A program made the position numbers and the translations under genes. Source: Rhodococcus sp. 06-235-1A (GTDB lineage Bacteria > Actinomycetota > Actinomycetes > Mycobacteriales > Mycobacteriaceae). Taken from it: a stretch of 64,000 nucleotides of DNA. The DNA lies in assembly GCF_002258785.1 (NCBI RefSeq), contig NZ_NOYI01000027.1, forward strand, positions 541,644-605,643. Reading direction: 5' to 3'. Below, in pieces: positions 8,562 to 17,208 of the stretch. Below the pieces are notes generated by a model that saw only the letters and a list, made by a program, of their open reading frames with translations, was not told the DNA's origin and searched no databases. The first letter of the stretch is position 1. Each line of letters opens with the position of its first letter.

Positions 8562-10385
8562 ATGGACACACTTCATCCGGTCCTGCGTCAGGTCACCGAC
8601 CGCATCGCAGACCGCAGCCAGTCCGACCGCACCACATATCTCGCTCGAATCGCTGCTGCCGGGGATCAGGGCCCGGCCCGTGGCCGACTTGCCTGCGCCA
8701 ACATCGCCCACGGCTTCGCGGCCTCCGGTAAGGCCGACAAGCAAGCGCTGCGCGGCATGGTCAAGCCCAACATCGCGATCGTCTCCGCCTACAACGACAT
8801 GCTCTCGGCGCACAAGCCGTTCGAGACCTACCCGGCCGTGCTGAAGAAGTCGGTCATCGACGCCGGCGGCATCGCGCAGTTCGCCGGTGGCGTCCCCGCG
8901 ATGTGCGACGGCATCACGCAGGGTCGCGACGGCATGCAGCTCTCGCTCTTCAGCCGCGACATCATCGCGATGTCGACGGCAATTGCGTTGTCCCACGACA
9001 TGTTCGACGCCACCCTGATGCTCGGGGTGTGCGACAAGATCGTCCCCGGAATGCTCATCGGGGCACTGAGTTTCGGCCATCTCCCCGCGGTGTTCGTGCC
9101 CGCCGGTCCGATGACGTCCGGACTTCCCAACGGCGAGAAGGCAAAAGCGCGTCAGCTCTACGCCGAGGGCAAGGTGGGCCGTGAGGCGCTGCTGGACGCC
9201 GAGGCCGCGTCGTATCACGGCAGTGGCACGTGCACGTTCTTCGGAACGGCCAACTCCAATCAGCTGCTCATGGAGGTCATGGGTCTGCATCTGCCCGGCT
9301 CGTCGTTCGTCAACCCCGGCACTGCGATGCGCGACGCGCTCACCCGCGAAGCCGCGCACGTCGTCACCGGTCTGACGTCGTTGGGCGACAACTACACCCC
9401 GGTGGGGGAGGTCGTCGACGTCAAGTCGATCGTCAACGGCTGCGTCGCACTGCTGGCCACCGGCGGCTCGACCAACCACACGATGCATCTCGTCGCCATC
9501 GCGAAAGCTGCAGGCATCACGCTGACGTGGCAGGACCTGTCGGATCTGTCGGCGGTGGTGCCGCTGATGGCCAGGATCTACCCCAACGGCAAAGCCGACG
9601 TCAACCATTTCCACGCGGCCGGCGGACTCGGGTTCGTCATCGGCGCTCTGCTCGACGAGGGGTTGATGCACGAGGATGTGAAAACCGTTGCCGGGCAGGG
9701 TCTGCGGCGCTACACCCAAGAACCGAAGCTCGACGGCGACGGCGTGATGTGGCAGGACGGGACCCGGATGAGTCACGACGACACCGTGTTACGTGGCGCG
9801 AACGAGCCGTTCAGTGCCGACGGCGGACTGAAGATGCTGACCGGGCCGATCGGAAAATGTGTCATCAAGACTTCCGCCCTGGCACCCGAACATCGGGTGG
9901 TCACCGGACCGGCGCGAGTGTTCGACGACCAAGCTGACTTCCTCGAAGCATTCGATGCAGGGCTTCTCGACGGCGACTTCGTTGCGGTGCTGCGTTATCA
10001 GGGCCCGCAGGCCAACGGCATGCCCGAGTTGCACAAGCTCACCCCGGCTCTCGGAATCCTGCAGGACAAGGGCCGGTCGGTAGCGCTGATCACGGACGGC
10101 CGGATGTCCGGCGCTTCCGGAAAGGTCGCTGCGGCAATTCACCTCACGCCCGAAGCCGCGAGCGGTGGGCCGATTGCGAAGATTCTCGACGGAGACATGA
10201 TCACCCTCGACTCTCTCGACGGCACACTGTCGATCGATGTTCCGCTCGACGAGTTCGAGGCCCGGCCGGTCACCGGACGAGTCTTGGACAAGGACGAATG
10301 GTCCAGCACCGGTCGTGACCTGTTCTCCGGTATGCGTGCGCTCGTCGGCCCTGCCGACGAGGGCGCGATGTTCGTGATGCGTTGA
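8562..10385 (+). CDS. edd: 6-phosphogluconate dehydratase
   Basis: About 607 residues, the usual length for Edd. It belongs to the IlvD/Edd iron-sulfur dehydratases and converts 6-phosphogluconate to 2-keto-3-deoxy-6-phosphogluconate (KDPG). Visible family signatures are GGVPAMCDGITQGRDGM, GVCDKIVPGMLIG (cluster Cys), SGTCTFFGTANSNQ (cluster Cys) and TDGRMSGASGKV near the C-terminus. The ATG at 8562 has GGAG 6 bases upstream; an in-frame GTG at 8535 is less likely. It is the first gene of an edd-eda operon. With the divergent ROK regulator it forms a complete Entner-Doudoroff module, a major glucose route in rhodococci. Confidence 0.97.
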   Translation: MDTLHPVLRQVTDRIADRSQSDRTTYLARIAAAGDQGPARGRLACANIAHGFAASGKADKQALRGMVKPNIAIVSAYNDMLSAHKPFETYPAVLKKSVIDAGGIAQFAGGVPAMCDGITQGRDGMQLSLFSRDIIAMSTAIALSHDMFDATLMLGVCDKIVPGMLIGALSFGHLPAVFVPAGPMTSGLPNGEKAKARQLYAEGKVGREALLDAEAASYHGSGTCTFFGTANSNQLLMEVMGLHLPGSSFVNPGTAMRDALTREAAHVVTGLTSLGDNYTPVGEVVDVKSIVNGCVALLATGGSTNHTMHLVAIAKAAGITLTWQDLSDLSAVVPLMARIYPNGKADVNHFHAAGGLGFVIGALLDEGLMHEDVKTVAGQGLRRYTQEPKLDGDGVMWQDGTRMSHDDTVLRGANEPFSADGGLKMLTGPIGKCVIKTSALAPEHRVVTGPARVFDDQADFLEAFDAGLLDGDFVAVLRYQGPQANGMPELHKLTPALGILQDKGRSVALITDGRMSGASGKVAAAIHLTPEAASGGPIAKILDGDMITLDSLDGTLSIDVPLDEFEARPVTGRVLDKDEWSSTGRDLFSGMRALVGPADEGAMFVMR

Positions 10386-10417
10386 CCCGAGAACCCGATT
10401 CGAGAGAAAGTAAGACC

Positions 10418-11035
10418 GTGACTGCATCCCTGCTCGACCGCGTGCCCGTCATCCCCGTCGTCGTCATCGACGACCTCGATCATGCAGTTCCGATCGCTCG
10501 TGCGCTGGTGGCGGGCGGAGTGCCCGTCATCGAGCTGACCCTGCGCACACCGGTGGCGCTCGACGCCATCGAGCGCATCGCCGCCGAGGTTCCCGAGATC
10601 CTCGTCGGCGCAGGCACGATCATCACTCCCGGCCAGGCCAAGCAGGCCGCCGACGCGGGTGCTCAGTTCCTGGTCTCGCCCGGTTGCACGCCTTCCCTGA
10701 CGAAGGCCATGCGAGATACCGGACTTCCGCATCTGCCCGGTGCCGCAACGGTATCCGAGGTGCTCGGTCTGCTCGAAGCGGGCTACACCGAGCTCAAGTT
10801 CTTCCCGGCCGAGGCATCGGGCGGCGCGAACTTCTTGAAGTCGATCCACTCACCGATCCCGGCCGCCCGCTTCTGCCCGACGGGTGGAATCTCCACCGCA
10901 AACGCGTCGAGCTACCTGACGCTGCCGAACGTCGGATGCGTCGGGGGATCGTGGCTCACTCCGGCCGCAGCTGTTGCAGAACAAGATTGGGATGCCATCG
11001 TCGCACTCGCGGCAGCCACGGCCGAATTGGTCTGA
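10418..11035 (+). CDS. eda: KDPG / 4-hydroxy-2-oxoglutarate aldolase
   Basis: A 205-residue class I aldolase that cleaves KDPG to pyruvate and glyceraldehyde-3-phosphate. It shows VIELTLRTP (catalytic Glu), VGAGTI, FLVSPGCTP and the Schiff-base lysine context ELKFFPAEASGG, then FCPTGGIS. GTG at 10418 is preceded by GAGAGAAAG at 7 bases; the open frame extends back to a TTG at 10382 that overlaps the edd stop, which is a possible coupled start. It follows edd by 32 bases in the same operon. Confidence 0.97.
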   Translation: MTASLLDRVPVIPVVVIDDLDHAVPIARALVAGGVPVIELTLRTPVALDAIERIAAEVPEILVGAGTIITPGQAKQAADAGAQFLVSPGCTPSLTKAMRDTGLPHLPGAATVSEVLGLLEAGYTELKFFPAEASGGANFLKSIHSPIPAARFCPTGGISTANASSYLTLPNVGCVGGSWLTPAAAVAEQDWDAIVALAAATAELV

Positions 11036-11119
11036 GATTCCCGCTCCTCCGATGGAACCAGAAGTGACGGTGCGGCGTCCTACTGGTTGTCCGTCATCGA
11101 ACAATCGGGGGAATTTCTC

Positions 11120-11452
11120 ATGTCAGGTCCGTACGAGCAACCGTTCCCAGCCGCGCAGCCGTTTCCAGCGGGCCAGTCCTTTCCGGCCCCGCAGCCGTAT
11201 TCGCAGCCAGCTGCTCTGCCGTCCTCCAATGCAGGCTGGGCCGTCGTGGCCATCATTTTCTTCTGGCCGCTGGCCATTCCGGCGTTCAACCACGCACTGA
11301 AGGTGCACCCGCTGTGGATGATGGGAGACGTTCAGGGAGCACAGTATTCGTCGAGTCGTGCCGGGTTCTTCGGGAAGCTGTCGCTGATCATCTTCGGTGC
11401 CTTCATCGTTCTCTACCTTGCGTTCATCGGCTTGGTCGTCTCGACCATGTGA
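11120..11452 (+). CDS. CD225/dispanin-like small membrane protein with Pro-rich N-terminus
   Basis: 110 residues. The first 40 are Pro/Gln/Phe-rich with repeated PFPAxQ units. They are followed by a hydrophobic helix (WAVVAIIFFWPLAIPAF), a short loop with Gly-Asp, and a second helix (IIFGAFIVLYLAFIGLVV). This is the CD225/interferon-induced-transmembrane-like topology common in actinobacteria; the function is unknown. GGGGGAA lies 8 bases before the ATG. It is a single gene after eda, separated by 84 bases. Confidence 0.75.
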   Translation: MSGPYEQPFPAAQPFPAGQSFPAPQPYSQPAALPSSNAGWAVVAIIFFWPLAIPAFNHALKVHPLWMMGDVQGAQYSSSRAGFFGKLSLIIFGAFIVLYLAFIGLVVSTM

Positions 11453-11474
11453 CGAATCGACGGCGGATCACTGC

Positions 11475-12245
11475 TCACCCGCGGGTGACCGAGATGCCGC
11501 CGTCGACGTAGAGGGTCGTTCCGTGGATCATCGCGGCGTTGTCCGAGACCAGGAACAGAACGCCGTCGGCGATGTCCTGTGGGGTCATCACCTTCCCCGC
11601 AGGAGTTCCGGCGGTCATGGAGTCCAAGATTGCACGGGCATCCTTATTACCTGGGGTCGACGTGGCCCCGGGCGCGAGGGAGTTCACCCGCACGCCGCGT
11701 GGGCCGAACTCTGCTGCCCAACTGCGGGTGAGTTGCTCGTCGGCTGCCTTGGTGGCGGAGTACATCGCGGCGAAGGGGCTGCCCATCGTGGCCATCCACG
11801 ACCCGATGTTCACGATGACTCCATTACCGCGCTCGGCCATGGCGGGAGCCAGTGCGCCGACGAGCACGTGTGGAGCTCGGACGTTGATGGCGAGCATCGC
11901 ATCGAGCTGATCGTCGGGCAGGTCCGCGGTTGCGGTGGCCGGATAGATGCCGGCGTTGTTGACGAGAATGTCGACGCGGCCGCCGAGAGCGTCCGTGCTG
12001 CGGGCGGCGAACTCGCGGAGCTCCTGGTAGCTGCCCGAGAGATCGACGTCGACGAAGGCCGCAGTGCCGCCTGTCGCGGAAATGCGGTGAGCCAGCGCCT
12101 TGCCGCGCTCGGCGTCGCGGCCGCTGACGACCACCGATGCCCCCTGGGCGGCGAGGGTGAGCGCAATGGCAGCACCGATCCCACTGGTCGATCCGGTGAC
12201 GACGGCGGTTCGTCCGAGGAGTAGCGGGGCAGTAGAAGAAGTCAT
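11475..12245 (-). CDS. SDR family oxidoreductase (classical)
   Basis: 256 residues with all classical short-chain dehydrogenase motifs: VVTGSTSGIGAAIA (cofactor), VNNAGIYP, a catalytic Ser in VNIGSW, YSATK (Tyr/Lys pair) and the C-terminal LYVDGGIS. The substrate is not predictable. The start ATG at 12245 has TAGACA 7 bases upstream and no ribosome site, so the transcript is probably leaderless. It is divergent from an MmyB-type regulator 102 bases away. Such regulator/SDR pairs are common, and control of this SDR by the regulator is a reasonable inference. Confidence 0.92.
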   Translation of the reverse strand: MTSSTAPLLLGRTAVVTGSTSGIGAAIALTLAAQGASVVVSGRDAERGKALAHRISATGGTAAFVDVDLSGSYQELREFAARSTDALGGRVDILVNNAGIYPATATADLPDDQLDAMLAINVRAPHVLVGALAPAMAERGNGVIVNIGSWMATMGSPFAAMYSATKAADEQLTRSWAAEFGPRGVRVNSLAPGATSTPGNKDARAILDSMTAGTPAGKVMTPQDIADGVLFLVSDNAAMIHGTTLYVDGGISVTRG

Positions 12246-12297
12246 GACGCCATGTCTACGGTCGGTCGAGGCAGTCAACCAGGCGTCGTTCTGCCTA

Positions 12298-12340
12298 GGT
12301 CTGTCATGACCAGGTTGGCAATCGCCCATGTCGCTACTGT
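12298..12340 (+). promoter_or_regulatory. Divergent promoter region with candidate operator for the MmyB-type regulator
   Basis: GGTC-TGTCAT-GACC (12298-12311) is a short inverted repeat midway between the divergent SDR and regulator genes. TACTGT (12335-12340), 7 bases before the regulator's GTG, is a likely -10 for a leaderless transcript. The operator assignment is inference from position. Confidence 0.4.
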
Positions 12341-12347
12341 GGAATTC

Positions 12348-13184
12348 GTGAACAAGGACAGGTCCGCCCTCAGCGCGTTTCTGCGTGATCGGCGCGACCG
12401 CATGACTCCGATCGAGGCCGGGATTGCTACGTATCCGGGTGCCCGACGGGTGCCTGGGCTGCGGCGAGAAGAATTAGCGGCTCTGGCCGGAGTGAGTCCG
12501 GATTACTACAGCAAACTCGAACAGGGTCGCCAGGCCAACGTCTCGAACGAGGTGCTGCGGGCAATCGCGCGGGCACTGCAGTTGAACGAGGTGGAGTCGG
12601 CTCATCTACTCGATCTTGCGTCTCCGGCCGGATCCGTCGATGACGCCACCGAGCGACCGGATCCGGGATTGCTCCAGGTGATGAGGGCACTCGATCACGT
12701 TCCGGTGTTGCTACTCGGTCGTAGCGGCGTCATCCTGGCCAGCAACGCACTGGTTCGATCGGTACTGAGTCTGCCGTCGACCGCCGGAGAATCGCTGTTC
12801 CATTACCTGTTCAGCAATCCCATCGCCCGCGAGCGAATCGTCAACTGGTCGCAGTTCGCGGCCGCCTCGGTCGCCGGTCTGCGCCGTGACCTCGCTCGGC
12901 GACCGGGAGACCGAGCGCTGATTGCCCTGATCGGCGAATTACGTTCCAGTGAGCCCTTTTTCGAGCAATGGTGGAGCGATCACGAGGTCCGCGAGTTCGA
13001 GCGCGCCACCAAGATCATTCAGCATCCGGCGGCGGGAACCCTCGAATTCGGTATCGAGTTTTTGACCTCGCCCAGCGAGCCGGGTCAGAGTCTCATCGTC
13101 TACACGGTCGAGGAAGGCTCGAGCACCGCGAAAATTCTGCCGATCCTGGCAAGCTGGGACACGAATTCGGCGATCAGCTCTTGA
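12348..13184 (+). CDS. Helix-turn-helix regulator with MmyB-like ligand-binding domain
   Basis: About 278 residues. The N-terminal XRE-type HTH (residues ~12-85) contains the typical PGLRREELAALAGVSPDYYSKLEQGR. The C-terminal part is the MmyB-like PAS-related domain found in actinobacterial regulators that sense small, often lipid-like ligands. GTG at 12348 gives a standard N-terminus (VNKDRSALSAFLRDRRDRM) and a leaderless promoter hexamer; upstream in-frame starts at 12306 and 12252 are possible. It probably controls the divergent SDR gene. Confidence 0.9.
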   Translation: MNKDRSALSAFLRDRRDRMTPIEAGIATYPGARRVPGLRREELAALAGVSPDYYSKLEQGRQANVSNEVLRAIARALQLNEVESAHLLDLASPAGSVDDATERPDPGLLQVMRALDHVPVLLLGRSGVILASNALVRSVLSLPSTAGESLFHYLFSNPIARERIVNWSQFAAASVAGLRRDLARRPGDRALIALIGELRSSEPFFEQWWSDHEVREFERATKIIQHPAAGTLEFGIEFLTSPSEPGQSLIVYTVEEGSSTAKILPILASWDTNSAISS

Positions 13185-13205
13185 CCTGAACAACGCTCGA
13201 GGTTT

Positions 13206-13211
13206 TAGCGT
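13206..13211 (+). promoter_or_regulatory. -10 hexamer of a leaderless promoter (LLM oxidoreductase)
   Basis: TAGCGT ends exactly 7 bases before the ATG at 13219, and no ribosome binding site is present. This is the leaderless spacing seen at many genes in this window. Confidence 0.55.
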
Positions 13212-13218
13212 CGTAGCC

Positions 13219-14013
13219 ATGGACACACTCGGTCTCGGCACAATCGGCATTTCCATCGACGTATCGCCGTCGTACCTCGACGATGCTCGCGAGTTGGAAT
13301 CACTCGGGTTCACCTCGTTCTGGCTGCCGGGCGGGCAGCTCGATCGGCTCGGCAGGCTGGCCGATCTGGTTCATGCGACCGAGACCGCCACCGTCGTTCC
13401 AGGCATAGTGCCGGTCGACGTGTACTCACCTGCACAGGCCGGTGAACTGTTCGACGAGCTCTCGGACACCGGTCGATTCGTCCTCGGCCTCGGCGGGCCG
13501 CAGAGCGCTCGACCTATGGCCGGGTTGAGGAAGTACCTCGACGAACTCGAGGTGCCAGCCGATCGCATACTGCTCGCGGCGCTCGGCCCGAAGAAGTTGG
13601 AGATGGCGCGAGAACGCGCTGCCGGCGCAATCGGGTTGCTGGTCACGCCCGAGTGGACCGCGCAGGCGCGCGGTGCACTCGGTGGGTCGACGTTGGTGAT
13701 CGACCAGTTCGTCGTGGCCGAGTCCGATCCGGATCGAGCCCGCGCCGCAGCTCGGGAGCCACTGAGCTTTCTCGCGACAGTCCCTGGCTATCGGCAGAAC
13801 TTCCTGCGTTTGGGCTTCACCGAGGCCGATGTCGACGAGCTCAGCGACCGACTGGTCGACGAGCTGGTGGTGTGGGGGAGCATCGACGACATTTCCGAGC
13901 GGGTGGCCGCCCACCACGCTGCCGGCGCAGATCACGTGGTTCTGGCGCCGCTGGGTGCGTCGAGTATCGACGCTGGCCGGGCACTGTCCGAGCTGGTGGT
14001 GTCGTCAAAGTAG
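13219..14013 (+). CDS. LLM-class (luciferase-like, probably F420-dependent) oxidoreductase
   Basis: 264 residues with a luciferase-like TIM-barrel layout: early GTIGISIDVSPSY, SLGFTSFWLPGG, FVLGLGGPQS and a C-terminal GADHVVLAPLG. In mycolic-acid actinobacteria most members of this kind use F420, and this window also encodes FbiC for F420 synthesis; the cofactor is inferred, not seen directly. It is shorter than full-length LLM enzymes (~300+), like the many single-domain TIGR03620-type members. It ends 12 bases before ychF. Confidence 0.85.
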   Translation: MDTLGLGTIGISIDVSPSYLDDARELESLGFTSFWLPGGQLDRLGRLADLVHATETATVVPGIVPVDVYSPAQAGELFDELSDTGRFVLGLGGPQSARPMAGLRKYLDELEVPADRILLAALGPKKLEMARERAAGAIGLLVTPEWTAQARGALGGSTLVIDQFVVAESDPDRARAAAREPLSFLATVPGYRQNFLRLGFTEADVDELSDRLVDELVVWGSIDDISERVAAHHAAGADHVVLAPLGASSIDAGRALSELVVSSK

Positions 14014-14016
14014 ACT
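14011..14016 (+). promoter_or_regulatory. Possible -10 of ychF built on the upstream stop codon
   Basis: TAGACT begins with the TAG stop of the LLM oxidoreductase gene and lies 9 bases before the GTG of ychF. It may give ychF its own near-leaderless transcript. There is no convincing Shine-Dalgarno sequence in the 12-base gap. Confidence 0.35.
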
Positions 14017-14025
14017 CCATAGACC

Positions 14026-15105
14026 GTGAGCCTCACCCTCGGAATCGTCGGACTGCCCAACGTCGGCAAGTCCACCCTCTTCAACGCTCTGACCAACAAC
14101 GATGTGCTGGCCGCGAACTATCCGTTCGCCACCATCGAGCCCAACGTCGGTGTGGTCGCGCTGCCGGATCCCCGGCTCGAGAAGCTGGCCGAGGTGTTCG
14201 GTTCGGAGAAGCTCGTGCCTGCGCTGGTGTCGTTCGTCGACATCGCCGGCATCGTCAAGGGTGCGTCCGAGGGCGCGGGCCTGGGCAACAAGTTCCTCGC
14301 CAACATTCGTGAGGCCGACGCCATCTGCCAGGTCGTTCGTGTCTTCGCCGACGACGACGTGGTGCACGTCGACGGTCGCGTCGACCCGACCGCCGATATC
14401 GAGGTCATCGAAACCGAACTCGCGATCGCCGATCTGCAGACTCTCGAGAAGGCCATCCCGCGCCTCGAGAAAGAGGTGCGGATCAAGAAGGATCGCAAGC
14501 CTGCACTCGACGCGGCGCTGGCCGCACAGGCCGTGCTGAACGACGGCAAGACGCTGTTCTCGGCCAAGGCGAAGCTGGACTTCGAGCTGCTCGGTGAATT
14601 CCAGCTGCTCACCACCAAGCCCTTCCTGTACGTGTTCAACGCCGACGAGTCGGTGCTGACCGACGACGCGAAGATCGGCGAACTCGCTCGCCTCGTCGCG
14701 CCCGCCGATGCGGTCTTCCTCGACGCGAAAATCGAGTCCGAACTGCTCGAACTCGACAAGGAATCGGCAGCGGAACTGCTCGAATCCGTTGGACAGACCG
14801 AGCCTGGTCTCGACGCGTTGGCTCGTGCAGGCTTCCACACGCTGGGCTTGCAGACCTACCTCACCGCAGGCCCGAAAGAGGCCCGCGCGTGGACAATTCA
14901 TCGAGGCGACACCGCTCCGCAGGCGGCGGGCGTCATTCACACCGACTTCGAGCGCGGCTTCATCAAGGCCGAAATCGTTTCCTTCGACGACCTCATCGCC
15001 GCGGGTTCCATGGCCTCGGCCAAGGCGGCCGGCAAGGTGCGCATCGAAGGCAAGGACTACGTCATGTCCGACGGCGATGTCGTGGAGTTCCGCTTCAACG
15101 TCTAG
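14026..15105 (+). CDS. ychF: Redox-regulated ATPase YchF (OLA1 family)
   Basis: 359 residues, the standard length. It has the OBG-like G1 motif GLPNVGKSTLFNAL, the YPFATIEPNVG switch, the NxxE-type specificity segment characteristic of YchF (YVFNADES), and the C-terminal TGS domain with YVMSDGDVVEFRFNV. YchF binds ATP rather than GTP and associates with ribosomes; in bacteria it tunes translation and stress responses. It starts with GTG. Confidence 0.97.
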   Translation: MSLTLGIVGLPNVGKSTLFNALTNNDVLAANYPFATIEPNVGVVALPDPRLEKLAEVFGSEKLVPALVSFVDIAGIVKGASEGAGLGNKFLANIREADAICQVVRVFADDDVVHVDGRVDPTADIEVIETELAIADLQTLEKAIPRLEKEVRIKKDRKPALDAALAAQAVLNDGKTLFSAKAKLDFELLGEFQLLTTKPFLYVFNADESVLTDDAKIGELARLVAPADAVFLDAKIESELLELDKESAAELLESVGQTEPGLDALARAGFHTLGLQTYLTAGPKEARAWTIHRGDTAPQAAGVIHTDFERGFIKAEIVSFDDLIAAGSMASAKAAGKVRIEGKDYVMSDGDVVEFRFNV

Positions 15106-15121
15106 CCCGGCGCGCGACGTC

Positions 15122-15284
15122 AGTAGGTCATCCGGGCGCGTCACTCACCTGTTGGCAACCCACAGGCATCTCGAGGCCTGGGTAAGTGCTGACCTACTCC
15201 AGTCGGTGCCGCACAAAACGGGCTGAATCCCGGATTTTTCACAATTTGCCGACGATTAGTCCGATTCCTGCCCTCCTTTTGTGC
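15122..15284 (+). promoter_or_regulatory. Structured leader region before mycolyltransferase gene (unassigned RNA element candidate)
   Basis: Perfect 9-base arms AGTAGGTCA (15122-15130) and TGACCTACT (15190-15198) enclose a second possible stem, CACTCACC with GGTAAGTG (one mismatch). Inside is a CCTGT/ACAGG hairpin whose loop contains TTGGCAACCC. Immediately downstream, perfect 8-base arms GCACAAAA (15211-15218) and TTTTGTGC (15277-15284) enclose CGGG-N6-CCCG followed by a short T-run. It fits a folded 5' leader or attenuator of the mycolyltransferase gene, but I could not match it to a known riboswitch class. Confidence 0.4.
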
Positions 15285-15336
15285 AAGACTGCCTCGACAA
15301 CAGCGGTCGCACAGAGCCGCGGGCAGTGGGGGTTCT

Positions 15337-16332
15337 ATGTTCGGCGTGCGGCCGGTTCTGGTGCTGATCGCAGTTCTGCTCACCTTCGTAGCGGGCGTGC
15401 CCGCCGCTGCTCAAGACATCGACACCGAAAACCCGGCACCGAGCCAGCCGGCGCGGATCGAGAACCGAATCGATACCAGCCCGACGCTGACGTGGCTGTC
15501 GGTGTACTCGCCGAGCATGGATCGGACCATCGAGGTGCAGGTTCTGACCCCCGCCGAGCGTAAAGGCCCGCGCCCGACGCTGTACATGCTCAGCGGATCC
15601 GGGGAGAACGAACCGTCGAGCAGCATCTGGCTTCGCAAGGGCAACGCGGCGGAGTTCTTCCGTGACAAGAACGTCAACGTGGTTCTCCCGCTTGCCGGTC
15701 CAGCGAGCTTCTACACCGACTGGGAGAACGACGACCCCCGCCTCGGCCGCTACCGCTTCGAAACCTTCCTGACGCAGGAGCTTCCGCCGTTGATCGACGC
15801 CGAGTTCGAGGGCAACGGCAGGAACGGTGTGGCGGGCCTGTCGATGGGCGCTCAGTCGGCGATGATGCTGGCCGCCCGGAACCCGGACAAGTACTCGGCC
15901 GTCGCGGCGTACAGCGGGTGCTTCTTATCTGAAGGCGTACTCGGGCAAGTCCTCATGCGAAGCATCGTCGCCGGTTACGGCGGCAACGCGAACAACATGC
16001 TCGGCGGGCCCCTCGACGAGCGCTGGGCCGCCCACGACCTGCTGGTGAACGCAGAAGCGCTACGCGGAATGTCCATCTATCTCTTTTCCGCCAGTGGCCT
16101 GCCCGGTCCGCACGAGCGGTACGAGTCGCTCGAAGACCTCGACACGCTGGTGATCGGCGGGGCGATCGAAGTAGGCACCGATTTCTGCACGCGCCTGCTG
16201 CGCGACAGACTCGTCGAGCTGAACATCCCGGCCACGTTCGATCTGGGCAGCCCCGGTACGCACTCGTGGCCGTACTGGGCCGACCAGCTTGCACAGAGCT
16301 GGCCAACGCTGGCTGCGGGGCTCGAGCCGTGA
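15337..16332 (+). CDS. Secreted mycolyltransferase / esterase (antigen 85-like)
   Basis: 331 residues. An N-terminal signal peptide (VLVLIAVLLTFVAGVPAAAQ) is followed by an alpha/beta-hydrolase esterase domain. The nucleophile elbow is GLSMGAQSA and the C-terminal His is in GTHSWPYW; family landmarks are VYSPSMDRTIEV and FETFLTQELPP. Antigen-85-type enzymes transfer mycolates onto trehalose and arabinogalactan outside the membrane. A paralogue at 30288 shares these segments. The leader contains folded elements (15122-15284). Confidence 0.9.
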   Translation: MFGVRPVLVLIAVLLTFVAGVPAAAQDIDTENPAPSQPARIENRIDTSPTLTWLSVYSPSMDRTIEVQVLTPAERKGPRPTLYMLSGSGENEPSSSIWLRKGNAAEFFRDKNVNVVLPLAGPASFYTDWENDDPRLGRYRFETFLTQELPPLIDAEFEGNGRNGVAGLSMGAQSAMMLAARNPDKYSAVAAYSGCFLSEGVLGQVLMRSIVAGYGGNANNMLGGPLDERWAAHDLLVNAEALRGMSIYLFSASGLPGPHERYESLEDLDTLVIGGAIEVGTDFCTRLLRDRLVELNIPATFDLGSPGTHSWPYWADQLAQSWPTLAAGLEP

Positions 16333-16545
16333 GCTTGTTCGCGGCTCGGTAGGTACCCCGCGCAAGTCCAGCAGGTTCACGCGGATTGATTCCGTTCATA
16401 CTCCGCAGGACGGCCACACCTGGTCGTATTCCTGGCTCAGCATGGCATCGGCGAGACGTGCATCGGTAACTGTCGGTTCAGCGCGGTCGTCTGCGTCGCC
16501 CAGCGAACTTGGCTACGCTCCGAATCGGACGATAGGAGAACGTAG

Positions 16546-17163
16546 ATGGGTCTGCAGGAACTCGAGGCATTGGTGCACAGAACGGCTACTGCTGGGGAAC
16601 CTTTCGAGCGTGGAGCCGATGAGGCGGAGCAGGCATATCTGTCCTCGCTTGCGGCCCGGCCGAGTACGACGCTGATCTGTGAGGTCGGGTTCAATGCGGG
16701 CTTTTCGAGTTGGGCCTTTCTGTCCGCGTCACCCGACGTGACCGTCGTGTCCTTCGACTTGGCCGCGTACACCTACAGTGCCGCCGCGAAAGCCCATATC
16801 GACGAACACTTTCCGGGCCGACACACCCTGATCCAAGGTGATTCGCACACCACCATCGCGGCCTACGCGAAGGAACACCCGGACGCGCGATTCGACGTCA
16901 TCTTCGTCGACGGTGATCACTCTGTGGAGGGTGCCCGCGCAGACCTCGACGATCTACGTGCGCTCGCCACCTCGGAATCGGTGGTGATCATGGATGACAT
17001 CACCCCGTGGCTCTGGTTCGGTGAAGGCCCTACTCAGGCGTGGCAGGAAGCAGTCGACGCGGGTCGAATCCTGCACACCAGCTACTTCCGCGACGGTGAA
17101 GCGGTCGACGAGGTGACCCCGCCGGCAGCCCGTGCCTGGGCCGAAGGCCGTTACCGGCTCTGA
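16546..17163 (+). CDS. Class I SAM-dependent methyltransferase (Methyltransf_24 type)
   Basis: 205 residues. The SAM-binding loop reads CEVGFNAGFSSWAFL (residues ~45-60). It is followed by VVSFDLAAYTYS, then DVIFVDGDHSVEGARADLDD, the acidic/His segment typical of the Methyltransf_24 group, and IMDDITPW. The acceptor is unknown. GATAGGAGAACGTAG before the ATG supplies the ribosome site, and TACGCT (about 16512-16517) is a plausible -10. The 213-base gap upstream shows no convincing gene. Confidence 0.85.
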   Translation: MGLQELEALVHRTATAGEPFERGADEAEQAYLSSLAARPSTTLICEVGFNAGFSSWAFLSASPDVTVVSFDLAAYTYSAAAKAHIDEHFPGRHTLIQGDSHTTIAAYAKEHPDARFDVIFVDGDHSVEGARADLDDLRALATSESVVIMDDITPWLWFGEGPTQAWQEAVDAGRILHTSYFRDGEAVDEVTPPAARAWAEGRYRL

Positions 17164-17208
17164 CGCGACGGTTCGGGCCGAAACCTCAGGACTGCAGTCA
17201 CGCATCGC

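Noticed and set aside
15122..15198. tRNA-like or known SAM riboswitch in the ychF-mycolyltransferase gap
   Set aside because: The 77-base folded segment lacks the T-loop GTTCGAATCC of a tRNA, and lacks the conserved GAG and P2 of SAM-IV; only the GGCAACC loop is shared.
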